Shown piece after piece: positions 50,169-58,480 of a stretch of DNA of 64,000 nt. The notes under the pieces were generated by a model. The model had not been told where the DNA came from. It was given only the letters and a program-made list of their open reading frames with translations, and made no database searches. Within the stretch, counting starts at the first letter, position 1. Each line of letters starts with the position of its first letter. The DNA comes from an uncultured Pseudomonadota bacterium (GTDB lineage Bacteria; Myxococcota_A; UBA796; SXON01), in the NCBI GenBank assembly GCA_903900265.1, contig CAIUMM010000040.1:1-64000 (forward strand), written 5' to 3'. Made by a program: the position numbers and the translations under genes.

Positions 50169-51608
50169 CTACGACGCCCCGCGCCCCCGGAGCACCGCCG
50201 GCACCGTCTTCACGAGGATCTGGAGATCCAGCCACAACGACCAGTTCTGGATGTACGCGATGTCGAGCCGCACCATGTCCACAAACCCGAGGTTTGACCT
50301 GCCGGACACCTGCCAAAGCCCGGTTATTCCAGGTACTACCTTAGACCGCTGGTCAAACCAGTACCGCAGCTCCGGATCGTGCTCGATGCCGATGAGGTCC
50401 TCCGCCGGCAATGCGCGCGGCCCGACGAGGTTCATGTCTCCCCGAAGCACGTTGAGCAGCTGCGGCAGTTCATCGATGCTGTACTTCCGGATGAACCTAC
50501 CAAAACGAGTGATGCGAGGATCGGCTGCGATCTTGAACAGGCGCCCGTCGGCCTCGTTCTGGCCGCGCAGCCCGTCTTTGAGCTCCTCCGCGTTCACCAC
50601 CATCGATCGAAACTTGTAGAACCCAAAGGTTCGACCGCCCTTCCCGACCCGCTTCCCGACGTAGAACACCGGTCCACCATCTTGCAGCTTGATCGCGAGG
50701 CAGACCAGAAGCACCGGGGCCAGAATCAGCGCCCCCCCAAGCAGGACGGCGAGCAGGTCAAACACCCGCTTCACCTGCGCGCCGAGCGTCGGGTAACGAA
50801 TACCCACGAGATCGATGAGATCGAGGTCCCCAATCCGCGCGAACCCGACGCGCGGGCTCACCGCGCCCCACGAATAGGGCGCTTGCAGCACCCGCAGCCC
50901 CATGCCGTCCGCCTGCACCGCCAACTTCAACGCATCCGGCCTCGCGATTTGTCGGGTGGCGAGGATCACGAGGCCAATGTCTTTGGCGTTGACCAGCGCG
51001 GCCAGATCGTCGATCGAGCCGAGGATCTGGTCCGCAGGCACCGCAGCCTCTCCCGACGCCGCCGTGCGCAGAAAACCGGCCACCGTGCACACATGGCGCG
51101 CGTGCCGTCGCAGGTGCTCGGACATCGCAGCGCCGTCCTCGCCGATGCCGACGATCAGCGCCCGTGCAGCCGTAGGCGGGGTCTCCAGCCGCAGCAACAG
51201 GCGAAAGGTCAGCAGCCGAGCGACCGCGAGCCAGAGCCAGGAAAATAGCAGAAACGGTACGACGAGCCCTTTCGGATACACGTGCTCCGCGAACAAGAAG
51301 TTCGCGAAAATGGTGAACACCGCCATCGCCAACGCAGAGCGGCTCACCCCGGAGATGATGTTGACGCTGGACCCCATGCGGCCCGGATCGTGCAGTCCGA
51401 GCTGTCGAAGCGCGAACAGCCAGACCAGGATGCAGACCATCCCGGACGGCATCCATGGGTTCGGGAGCAGCAGCTCCCACAGCTTCACCTGAACAAGGCG
51501 CTGCAGGTTTGGCGCCAGCCACAGCCACGCCACCCATCCCGACGCGAGGCCGAGGAGCACGCAGCACGCATCGAGAAATGCGAGACTTAGGCCGATCCCA
51601 CGACTCAT
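50169..51608 (-). CDS. Polyprenyl-phosphate sugar-1-phosphate transferase (WbaP/WcaJ type)
   Basis: A 479-residue initiating enzyme that moves a sugar phosphate to undecaprenyl phosphate at the inner membrane. Four or five N-terminal helices (residues ~10-145), then a Rossmann CoA-binding-like domain (ARALIVGIGEDGAAMSEHLR) and the catalytic domain: KRVFDLLAVLLGGALILAPV, DGGPVFYVGKRVGKGGRTF, FYKFRSM, SIDELPQLLNVLRGDMNLVG and PGITGLWQVSGRSNL. These are the standard landmarks of the polyprenyl glycosylphosphotransferase family. It is 6 bp downstream of a Wza gene, and Wzc is divergent, so it starts the repeat unit of an exported polysaccharide. No Wzx or Wzy is in the window. Confidence 0.95.
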   Translation of the reverse strand: MSRGIGLSLAFLDACCVLLGLASGWVAWLWLAPNLQRLVQVKLWELLLPNPWMPSGMVCILVWLFALRQLGLHDPGRMGSSVNIISGVSRSALAMAVFTIFANFLFAEHVYPKGLVVPFLLFSWLWLAVARLLTFRLLLRLETPPTAARALIVGIGEDGAAMSEHLRRHARHVCTVAGFLRTAASGEAAVPADQILGSIDDLAALVNAKDIGLVILATRQIARPDALKLAVQADGMGLRVLQAPYSWGAVSPRVGFARIGDLDLIDLVGIRYPTLGAQVKRVFDLLAVLLGGALILAPVLLVCLAIKLQDGGPVFYVGKRVGKGGRTFGFYKFRSMVVNAEELKDGLRGQNEADGRLFKIAADPRITRFGRFIRKYSIDELPQLLNVLRGDMNLVGPRALPAEDLIGIEHDPELRYWFDQRSKVVPGITGLWQVSGRSNLGFVDMVRLDIAYIQNWSLWLDLQILVKTVPAVLRGRGAS

Positions 51609-51614
51609 GGCGCG

Positions 51615-52385
51615 CTAGTTCCCGCCCCCCACCGACTTGCCGTAGAGCACATTACGATAGATCGTCGACCCGCTCACAGCAGGCCCAATAATCGAGCTTA
51701 TACGCTGAAAGAAACGCTGCACATTGGTGATGGTTTTGGGAGGGACCACCACGATGTCCCCCCGCTGCAGATAGACCATCTGCTCGAGGTCGCCCTCTCG
51801 AAAGATGGCGTCTACGTTCACCGTGTAGAGCTTGGGCTTCTCGAGCCCGCCGCGAATCAACAGCACGTTGCTGGTGTGCGCGTCCTGGCTGATGCCGCCC
51901 GCGCGCACGATCGCCTCGAGGATCGACAGATCGTTGGTGATCTGCATCACCATCGGATTCGGGACCTCTCCGAGGACGAGCACCTTCTGGTTGGTGACGG
52001 CGGTGATGTTCACCGCCACCTGCGCGTCAACGTAGTACTTGCCGATGCCTTCCTGCATGACCTTGACCACCTCGTCATAGGTCATACCCGCGATCTGCAG
52101 GCGACCAACGAGCGGAAAGCTGATCGCCCCGTCGGGCGCTACCGTCAGCTCCATCGTCAGATCCTCGTGTCGCCACACGGTGACCTTCAGCGAGTCTCCC
52201 GCGCCGAAGGTGAACCCCCCCGACGGAGGCAGCGCGATGTCCACATCGGCCTCAGCGACGTTCTCGGGGCGGTTCTTCGGAGCGCACCCTGAGGCGGGGA
52301 GCACCGCGAACAAGAACGCTCCGAGCGCCGCGAACCGAAGCAACGCCGGGGGAGCGAAAGAGCGTGTAAAACAAGGAAAGCGCAT
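51615..52385 (-). CDS. Wza-type polysaccharide export lipoprotein
   Basis: A 256-residue outer-membrane polysaccharide exporter. The signal ends VLPASGC (C34). The PES domain (FGAGDSLKVTVWRHEDLTME, then VAPDGAISFPLVGRL) and two SLBB ring domains (VAVNITAVTNQKVLVLGEVP, then ILEAIVRAGGISQDAHTSN and LQRGDIVVVPPKTI) give the Wza/KpsD order. Unlike E. coli Wza it is short (256 vs ~380) and lacks a visible C-terminal amphipathic helix that forms the pore, ending RNVLYGKSVGGGN. It is followed by the sugar-phosphate transferase and divergent from wzc with ~150 bp between, which probably holds both promoters. Confidence 0.93.
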   Translation of the reverse strand: MRFPCFTRSFAPPALLRFAALGAFLFAVLPASGCAPKNRPENVAEADVDIALPPSGGFTFGAGDSLKVTVWRHEDLTMELTVAPDGAISFPLVGRLQIAGMTYDEVVKVMQEGIGKYYVDAQVAVNITAVTNQKVLVLGEVPNPMVMQITNDLSILEAIVRAGGISQDAHTSNVLLIRGGLEKPKLYTVNVDAIFREGDLEQMVYLQRGDIVVVPPKTITNVQRFFQRISSIIGPAVSGSTIYRNVLYGKSVGGGN

Positions 52386-52533
52386 GGTGCCGGCAGGTAG
52401 CCGGGTTCTACCCGTTCCGTCAACGGGAGATGCCGGTCAGAAAACATCTAGGTGCTTGGCAAGGGGGCTCCGTCACGGCTATACGGTCGGCCCTTCATGC
52501 CGGCTTCCCCGGGTACGAAGGGGTCGAAGGCCT

Positions 52534-54654
52534 ATGGAACTCCTCAAAGTCTGGAACGCTCTGCTTCGGCGGAAATGGATCTTCCTTCAAGCCGTCGTGT
52601 TTTTTACTGTGGGCACGGCGCTGCTCGCGTTGGTGCTCCCCAAGCACTACGTCTCGGCGGCCAAAATCAGCGTCTCGACGTCGTCGACCTCGCTCTCGAT
52701 CCTGGGAGACCTTGATCTGGGCGAGATGGCCTCCGCGCTGAACGGCTCCAGCGACGACATGGAGACGAAGATGGCGCTGGCGCAGATGCGCCCTGTGCTC
52801 GAAGAGGTGGTGTGGCGGCTGCAGCTGCGGGACATGTACGGCAAGCTGATCTCGCCCGAAAAGCTGCTCGCCCCAGGCATCGACGGATCGATCCTCGCCA
52901 TGCCGGTGATGAGCATCGAGCAGGCACAAGGCACCGACATCCTCGTCGTGAGCGGCGAGGCCAACACGCCGGAGCTCGCTTCGCTGGTGGCCGACACCAC
53001 CGTCGAAGTGTTCTTGAAGCTGTCGGTGGACTCTGCCAAAGCCGACACGAAAGAGGCGCTCACCTTCGTAAAGGGGCAGTTGGACGAGCTCTCGGCTCAG
53101 TTTGACAGCGACTTAGCGAACCTCGCCTCGGGGCAAATCGCCGAGTCGGTGATCGAACTGGACAGCGAGACCAAGGGCGCAGTCGCCCGGGTGAACACGC
53201 TCATCGGCGAACTGAACTCGACCAACGCGGAGATCCGCGATGTCGCCGCCCAGCTCCGCGAGCGCGGCGAGCAAAACCTGCGCGAGACGCCCGACCTCGT
53301 CGCGCCCTCGTCCACGGCGTCGAACAGCACGCTGAAGTCGCTCCGCGACAAGCTGACCGATCTTCGCTTGGGGCGGAGCACCGCTGCGCTGGACAAGACC
53401 GAGATTCATCCCGACGTCATCGCGCTGGACAAGCAGATTCAGGCGGTGCTGAAGGAGATCGAAGCCGCGCAGCGGGAGTCCCACGAGCTGGATCCCGCCA
53501 TGGAGAACCTTCAGGTGCAGCTTGCGGGTCTCACCCAGCGCAAGAACGAGCTGATCGACACCCTCGGAACCACGGTGCAAGACGGCGCCGCGCTCCCTGA
53601 AAAAATGAGGAAGCTCGCCAAGCTCCAGCTTGCGGTGTCCGCGACCCAGTCGGTCTACGAGTCGCTGCTCGAGCAGCAGTACCAGATCGCCGTGGCCGAA
53701 GCGATGACCGTCTCGGACATGAAGCTCGTCGAAGCATCCAAGATGGCTGACAAGCCCGACTCGCCGAAGCTGCTGGTCTTCACCATCCTCGGCGCTTTTG
53801 TCGGCGTTTGCGCAGGTGCCGCGTTGGTGTTCCTGCTCGAATACGTCGACGACTCGGTGCGCACCCAAGACGACGTCCGCATCGTGTGGCACGTGCCCGT
53901 GCTCGGCTTCATCCCGCGCTACAAGCTGAAGACCGGTCGCTTCATCGACTCGGTACCGCCCACCGACCCGCTGAGCGAGAGCTACCGCGCCATCCGCTCG
54001 GGCATCGCGTTTGCCGGCGTCGATCAAGCCATAAACATCCTGACGGTCACATCGTGTGCGCCGAGCGAAGGAAAGAGCACCTTCTGCACCAACCTCGCGA
54101 TCGTGCTCGCCGCGGACGGAAAACGCGTGGTGGTGGTGGACTGTGACCTTCGGCGTCCGACCCAGCATAAAGCATTCTCGATGCTGACCAACCGGGTCGG
54201 CGTTTGTGACGTGCTGGCAGGAACGACCGCGCTGAACGATGCGCTGCAAGCAACGCCGGTGGCGAACTTCTCGGTGTTGACTACCGGTCCCCTGCCCTCA
54301 AACCCCGGCCGGCTTGTCGAGAGCCTGCGTCTGCGCTCGATGGTCGCCGAGCTCGCGCGCAGCTTCGACATGGTCATCGTCGATGCGCCCCCGATGCTCG
54401 CCGTGTCCGACGCCGTGGCGCTCGCCCGAGCGAGCAAAGGCCTGATCATGGTCGTGGAGTCGGGTAAAACCACGCGCCGCATGCTGACGGACGTGCGCGC
54501 CCGGCTCGAAGGCGCTGCCCTGGAGCCGATCGGGATCGTGCTCAACAAGGTGGATCCGCGCTCCGGGAGCTACGGCTACTATCGCAAGTACGCGCAGCAC
54601 TACTCGAAGGCGGTCGCCGACAACGAGCAAACCCGCGTGGGAGACGCGTCGTGA
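52534..54654 (+). CDS. Wzc-type polysaccharide co-polymerase with tyrosine kinase domain
   Basis: A 706-residue inner membrane protein that pairs with Wza. A Wzz domain with helix near residues 15-37 (WIFLQAVVFFTVGTALLAL), a long periplasmic coiled coil (~180-400), a second helix near 415-435 (LLVFTILGAFVGVCAGAALV) and a cytoplasmic BY-kinase: Walker A SCAPSEGKST near residue 512, Walker A' VVVVDCDLRRPT, Walker B MVIVDAPPM. A tyrosine cluster (GSYGYYRKYAQHY) is present near the C-terminus, so autophosphorylation is likely. The ATG at 52534 follows GAAGG; the frame runs further upstream only antisense to wza. The HEAT lipoprotein gene overlaps its stop (TGATG). Confidence 0.95.
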   Translation: MELLKVWNALLRRKWIFLQAVVFFTVGTALLALVLPKHYVSAAKISVSTSSTSLSILGDLDLGEMASALNGSSDDMETKMALAQMRPVLEEVVWRLQLRDMYGKLISPEKLLAPGIDGSILAMPVMSIEQAQGTDILVVSGEANTPELASLVADTTVEVFLKLSVDSAKADTKEALTFVKGQLDELSAQFDSDLANLASGQIAESVIELDSETKGAVARVNTLIGELNSTNAEIRDVAAQLRERGEQNLRETPDLVAPSSTASNSTLKSLRDKLTDLRLGRSTAALDKTEIHPDVIALDKQIQAVLKEIEAAQRESHELDPAMENLQVQLAGLTQRKNELIDTLGTTVQDGAALPEKMRKLAKLQLAVSATQSVYESLLEQQYQIAVAEAMTVSDMKLVEASKMADKPDSPKLLVFTILGAFVGVCAGAALVFLLEYVDDSVRTQDDVRIVWHVPVLGFIPRYKLKTGRFIDSVPPTDPLSESYRAIRSGIAFAGVDQAINILTVTSCAPSEGKSTFCTNLAIVLAADGKRVVVVDCDLRRPTQHKAFSMLTNRVGVCDVLAGTTALNDALQATPVANFSVLTTGPLPSNPGRLVESLRLRSMVAELARSFDMVIVDAPPMLAVSDAVALARASKGLIMVVESGKTTRRMLTDVRARLEGAALEPIGIVLNKVDPRSGSYGYYRKYAQHYSKAVADNEQTRVGDAS

Positions 54655-55202
54655 TGAAAACCCAGCTTGCGCTCACCGTGCTGATCGCCCTGACGGGCTG
54701 CGCTCCGGCCGCCGCAGACATCGCAAAGGCGATCTCCTCGGACAACCCGGTCATGCGCGAAGACGGCGCGAAGATCGCGCAGAACTACGACGACCCGGTC
54801 GTCTGGGATGCGCTGGTCAAGACGCTCCAAGACAGCTCCCAAAAAACAAAGCTGAACGCGATCGAGTCGCTCGCTTACACCGAGGCGAAGCCCGCGGGTC
54901 CACAGCTCATCGACGTGCTGAAAAACGATCCCGACCCTCGGGTGAAGCGTGCCGCTGCGGACGCGCTGGGTCGCCTGTGCATCCTCGAGAGCGCCCCCGC
55001 GCTAGTCGAGTACCTGAGCGGATTCTCGGCCGATGATCGCGAGCAGCTCGCCGGAATCTGGGCGCTGGGCAACCTCGGCGCGCAGGGTCTGGACGCAGAG
55101 ACCAAGAAGATCGTCCTCGAGACGCTGGTGCAAAAGCGCGAAAGCACCACCGACAAGTACGTGCTGTACAGCGCCAACTACGCGCTTCGAACCCTGCGTT
55201 AG
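54654..55202 (+). CDS. HEAT-repeat lipoprotein
   Basis: A 182-residue lipoprotein. Signal MKTQLALTVLIALTGC has the lipobox cysteine at residue 16. Four HEAT-type helical repeats follow (DAKIAQNYDDP-type region, TKLNAIESLAYTEAKPAGPQ, PRVKRAAADALGRLCILESA, QLAGIWALGNLGAQGL), as in PBS-lyase-like HEAT proteins that act as scaffolds. The ATG overlaps the Wzc stop (TGATG), so it is likely a Wzc partner in the periplasm (inference). Its TAG stop overlaps the TAA stop of the convergent gene by two bases. Confidence 0.85.
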   Translation: MKTQLALTVLIALTGCAPAAADIAKAISSDNPVMREDGAKIAQNYDDPVVWDALVKTLQDSSQKTKLNAIESLAYTEAKPAGPQLIDVLKNDPDPRVKRAAADALGRLCILESAPALVEYLSGFSADDREQLAGIWALGNLGAQGLDAETKKIVLETLVQKRESTTDKYVLYSANYALRTLR

Positions 55203-56125
55203 ACGAGAGCCTCCTCGGGTTCAACAGGCCGCAGCGGCGGAAACCCGGGACGCCTGAGGTAGGCCGCGAAAAAGCCGTCGCAGGCTCCGTCACGCACACA
55301 AAAGCGGCATCCTTCGTCTTTGTGAAACGCGACGACATCGGGGAAAAACAGCAAGGCCCGAGCCTGCTGTCGGTCTGCGTCCACATACCAACGGTTTCCG
55401 CTCCGGCGCAGGTCAGCCCCGAGATCCCCGAGGTAGCACGCCGGCAGCCCCTTGATCGCACACGGGACGCCGGCTGCTTTCAGGATCGCTACCGCGGGAC
55501 GCAGCGCCGCCACAGCGCGCGGCGCGGGCGGGAGCTCCCCGGGAGCGCCGCCGTCGACGGGGAACGGAAACGTGAAGGTGTGCCCGACTACGCACGCCGC
55601 CACCGCAGCGCGTGCGACGGCGGGCAAAAGCGCGAGCGAGCCGGCGTCCAGCACCGTGTTGGAGCTCGCGGCGAGCCCGATCGAGTGACACGCCGCGAGC
55701 GCATCGGCCGCAGTCACCAGCGCGCTGCCGCTCTCGCTCGGCTGGAGCGGCAACGTGACGAGATCAACCCGCGTATCTGCCCGTTGCACCGCCGCGAGGC
55801 GAAACCCCTCAAGGTCCTCGACCCCGGCGTGCAGCACGATGCGCGACACGCCCGCATCCCGCGCTCCCCGAATCATCTCGCCTAAGTCCGGACGGCTCGC
55901 GACCCCGACCCCCGACAGCACGAGGCCGGTCACCGGCAACCCCCGAGGCCCGCCGGCAGTAAAATAACGAACGTTGGCCACCACTTCTTCACAGGTCATC
56001 GACCGCGTAGGGACCGGTGCGCCCGCACGGACCCGACCGGGGTAGCTGCGTTGAACGCGGATTTGCACGACACGAGGGCGCTCCACAGCGCCAGAGCCCG
56101 TCCAGGTCAGCACGAATCCCCCCAC
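55199..56125 (-). CDS. Radical SAM-like protein lacking the canonical cluster motif
   Basis: A 308-residue protein with the look of a radical SAM barrel: PVTGLVLSGVGVASRPDLGE aligns with the GGEPL-type SAM-binding element, VSRIVLHAGVEDLEGFRLAA and TLPLQPSE continue the barrel, and the C-terminal end has CRFCVRDGACDGFFAAYLRR, like the final cysteine motif of SPASM/twitch enzymes. However, no CxxxCxxC is present in the N-terminal region, where RVVQIRVQRSYPGRV stands instead. It may be a pseudoenzyme or bind a cluster only through the C-terminal cysteines. ATG 56125 overlaps the upstream acyltransferase gene's 3' end by 19 bp. Function unknown. Confidence 0.7.
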   Translation of the reverse strand: MGGFVLTWTGSGAVERPRVVQIRVQRSYPGRVRAGAPVPTRSMTCEEVVANVRYFTAGGPRGLPVTGLVLSGVGVASRPDLGEMIRGARDAGVSRIVLHAGVEDLEGFRLAAVQRADTRVDLVTLPLQPSESGSALVTAADALAACHSIGLAASSNTVLDAGSLALLPAVARAAVAACVVGHTFTFPFPVDGGAPGELPPAPRAVAALRPAVAILKAAGVPCAIKGLPACYLGDLGADLRRSGNRWYVDADRQQARALLFFPDVVAFHKDEGCRFCVRDGACDGFFAAYLRRPGFPPLRPVEPEEALV

Positions 56126-56973
56126 GTTCCTTCGGGGTCCTGCAACATCGCGTTCAGCCGCGTGAGGATGCGCCCGGCCATGACCCCATCGACGAGCCGA
56201 TGGTCAAACATGAAGCCGACCGGCAACACCGTGCCGATGACGATCTGCTCGACCCCTTGCGGATCCCGTTCGACCACCGCCGCGCGCTCCAACGGCGCCA
56301 AGCCGAAGATCGAGCCGATGTGGATGAGCTTCGATGGCGGTGAAAACGCGACCGAGCGAAAGCGCAGGCCGGGCGCATCTCCCAGCGCCGCGCCCACGTT
56401 GGTGATGAGCGTCGACAACGGGAACGTGCGAGCGAGCACTGCGGCTCCCGCGGGGTTGTGCGCGATGGAGGCCACCTGGGACAGCGCGAAGCGAAGCACG
56501 CGAGGACTGCGCTTTCCCAACTGCAAAATCGTTCGCACAAGGCCATTATCGCTCTTCCCCTCTCGCTCCTGGGCGACCTGCGGACGCAGGTTCTCGGCGA
56601 CCTGACGCGGATTCAACGTATCGACGTCCCGAAGCACGACCATCGAAAGCTCGCGATCGACGCCTGTTCCCAGCAGGTTGACGGGCATGACCACGTCGAC
56701 GGTCGGCAAATGGTGGATGCGGTTGTGAAAAATCCGGGCGTTGATCACGGGGTATTCACGGAACAGCTTCCCGACGGCGGCGGTGAACACGTGCTGCGTC
56801 GTGATGCGCGCCCCTTCGCGCGCGTTTTGGACCGCGATCCAGGCCAGTACACGCTCCCAGCGCACATCGACGGTGGTCATCACATAGGGTTCTCCATGCG
56901 GAACGTCGAAGATCCAAAGCATGAACGAGCGCACGACGGAAGATGCGGCTGGGCGAGATGCAGCAGAGGTCAT
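56107..56973 (-). CDS. Stand-alone 2-oxoacid dehydrogenase E2-type acyltransferase domain
   Basis: A 288-residue protein resembling the catalytic domain of dihydrolipoyl acyltransferases (CAT-like fold). It has the catalytic motif MFDHRLVDGVMAGRIL near the C-terminus (His-x-x-x-Asp-Gly) and the preceding GTVLPVG strand. There is no lipoyl or peripheral-subunit-binding domain, and no E1 or E3 gene nearby. Related stand-alone domains act as acyltransferases on other substrates or are of unknown role. The upstream stretch with TTQHVFTAAVGKLFREYPVI is a typical trimer element. ATG 56973. Overlaps the radical SAM-like gene by 19 bp, implying coupled translation. Confidence 0.83.
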   Translation of the reverse strand: MTSAASRPAASSVVRSFMLWIFDVPHGEPYVMTTVDVRWERVLAWIAVQNAREGARITTQHVFTAAVGKLFREYPVINARIFHNRIHHLPTVDVVMPVNLLGTGVDRELSMVVLRDVDTLNPRQVAENLRPQVAQEREGKSDNGLVRTILQLGKRSPRVLRFALSQVASIAHNPAGAAVLARTFPLSTLITNVGAALGDAPGLRFRSVAFSPPSKLIHIGSIFGLAPLERAAVVERDPQGVEQIVIGTVLPVGFMFDHRLVDGVMAGRILTRLNAMLQDPEGTWGDSC

Positions 56974-57056
56974 AGGCGCGGTGCTAACCCGCTCATCGTG
57001 CTACGATGCGCAACCGACGCGTCCGCGCGTTCCCCGTTAGCCGTGAGCGTTGATTC

Positions 57057-57791
57057 GTGACCATCCCCGAGCAGTTTCGCCCTTTCGACGACGCCCAACG
57101 CCGAGCCATCGCGCTCACTTCGGACGTGGTGCGACGTCTGGAGGCGGGGATGAGCGAGCGTGACATTCACGAGCTGGCCGAGACACGGCTCGGGAGCCAT
57201 GGATTTTCGGGCTGGTACCACGCTCCTGAGGTCAGGGTGCGCCCGTTCGGAGACGCCGGTCTGCTCCGGCGCCCAAGCGCCACAACGAAGCTCGAACCGG
57301 GCGACATGGTGAGCATCGACGTCGGTCCCGCCGACGGCTCCGCGTACGGAGATTTCGGCACCACCGTCACCTTCGCGGCGGCGGACGACACAGAAGCGAC
57401 CGTGCTCTCCGTAGCCCGGGACTGCATCCGCGCCTCCTGCGGCTACTCCTCCCGGTGGAAGACCATGGGAGAGATCGTCATTTTTGCGCAGGCGTGGGCG
57501 GTCAACCACCGCATGACGCTCGCACAAAAAGAGAACGTCGGGCATCGAATCATCGGCAAAGAGGGCTGGACCTCAGTGGGCTTTCCGAAGAGCGCGCACG
57601 CCGCGACCTTGATGCGCCGCAACCAACTGCACAGGTTGAACCCCACGAGGATGAGCGGCATGTTCGCGATTCGTCCCGAAGTGGACGACAAGGGACATCG
57701 GGCGAGCTTTGAGGAGATCGTCTACGTCGACGGAGACGCGAAGGGCGTGCTCGGTCGGGACTCGCTGGCCGAGGTCGGCACGCTCCCCTGA
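57057..57791 (+). CDS. M24-family metallopeptidase-like protein
   Basis: A 244-residue pita-bread-fold protein. The metal ligands seem present: Asp in VSIDVGPADGSAYGDFGTTV (two Asp), His in NVGHRIIG, Glu in FAIRPEV and Glu in ASFEEIVYV. It lacks the AMP_N domain of PepP and differs from methionine aminopeptidase in having RPEV in place of TIEP. It may be an unusual aminopeptidase or a non-catalytic M24 homologue. The GTG at 57057 is the only good start. It is divergent from the acyltransferase gene and converges on rnc with 8 bp between stops. Confidence 0.82.
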   Translation: MTIPEQFRPFDDAQRRAIALTSDVVRRLEAGMSERDIHELAETRLGSHGFSGWYHAPEVRVRPFGDAGLLRRPSATTKLEPGDMVSIDVGPADGSAYGDFGTTVTFAAADDTEATVLSVARDCIRASCGYSSRWKTMGEIVIFAQAWAVNHRMTLAQKENVGHRIIGKEGWTSVGFPKSAHAATLMRRNQLHRLNPTRMSGMFAIRPEVDDKGHRASFEEIVYVDGDAKGVLGRDSLAEVGTLP

Positions 57792-57799
57792 GCTCCGTT

Positions 57800-58480
57800 T
57801 CAGCCCTCGACCTCACGGAGCGCGAGCATCGCGAGCTCCACTTCAGCAGCGGCTTTGGAGCTCGCGCTGGCGGGGCCGAACACCCGCTTGCCCAACACCA
57901 GCTCCACCCGCCACAAGCGCGCATGATCATTGCCCGTGCTGCCCGCGTCGCGGTACAGCGGCAGCGGCCTGCCCGCTTTCTGCTCGCGAGCTTGTAGCTG
58001 GCTTTTGAAGTCTACCGAAGGGGTTTCGATCCCCTCGATGCAGGCCTTGAAGGCATCCCCAAACTCGACGCGCACCGCATCGAAGCCGCCATCCTCATAG
58101 ACCGCGCCGATCAGCGCTTCGAGGCAGTCGGCGAGCACTTTTTCGCGCCCAGCCGTACCATCCCGCGATGCGCCCTTGCCGAGCCGCAAGGCGCTGCCGA
58201 GGTTCATCTGCCGAGCGAGGTCGGCGATGTGCGCGTTTCCGACGAGCCGACCCAGCGTGGGGGACAAGCTCCCCTCCGGCCAATCGGGAAATTCCTCATA
58301 CAACAGCTCGGCGACGAGCAGCTTCAGGGCGGCATCGCCCAAGAACTCCAGGCGTTGGTTCGAGGGGACATGCGCCTCAGCCGCGTAGCTCGGGTGGGTC
58401 AGCGCGGTGACCAACAAGCTGGGGTCCTTGAAGGCGTGCCGCAGGCCGGCGACGCCGCCGGGCGCGTCGGATGCGCTCAC
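57800..58480 (-). CDS. rnc: Ribonuclease III
   Basis: Cleaves double-stranded RNA in rRNA maturation and mRNA turnover. The 226 residues hold the RNase III signature RLEFLGDAALKLLVAELLY (E and D catalytic), the second acidic site in CLEALIGAVYEDGG, and a C-terminal dsRNA-binding domain (DFKSQLQAREQKAGRPLPLY, then ASSKAAAEVELAMLALR). ATG 58480 overlaps the mnmA stop (ATGA). Its substrates could include the rpsO-pnp leader hairpins. Confidence 0.96.
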   Translation of the reverse strand: MSASDAPGGVAGLRHAFKDPSLLVTALTHPSYAAEAHVPSNQRLEFLGDAALKLLVAELLYEEFPDWPEGSLSPTLGRLVGNAHIADLARQMNLGSALRLGKGASRDGTAGREKVLADCLEALIGAVYEDGGFDAVRVEFGDAFKACIEGIETPSVDFKSQLQAREQKAGRPLPLYRDAGSTGNDHARLWRVELVLGKRVFGPASASSKAAAEVELAMLALREVEG

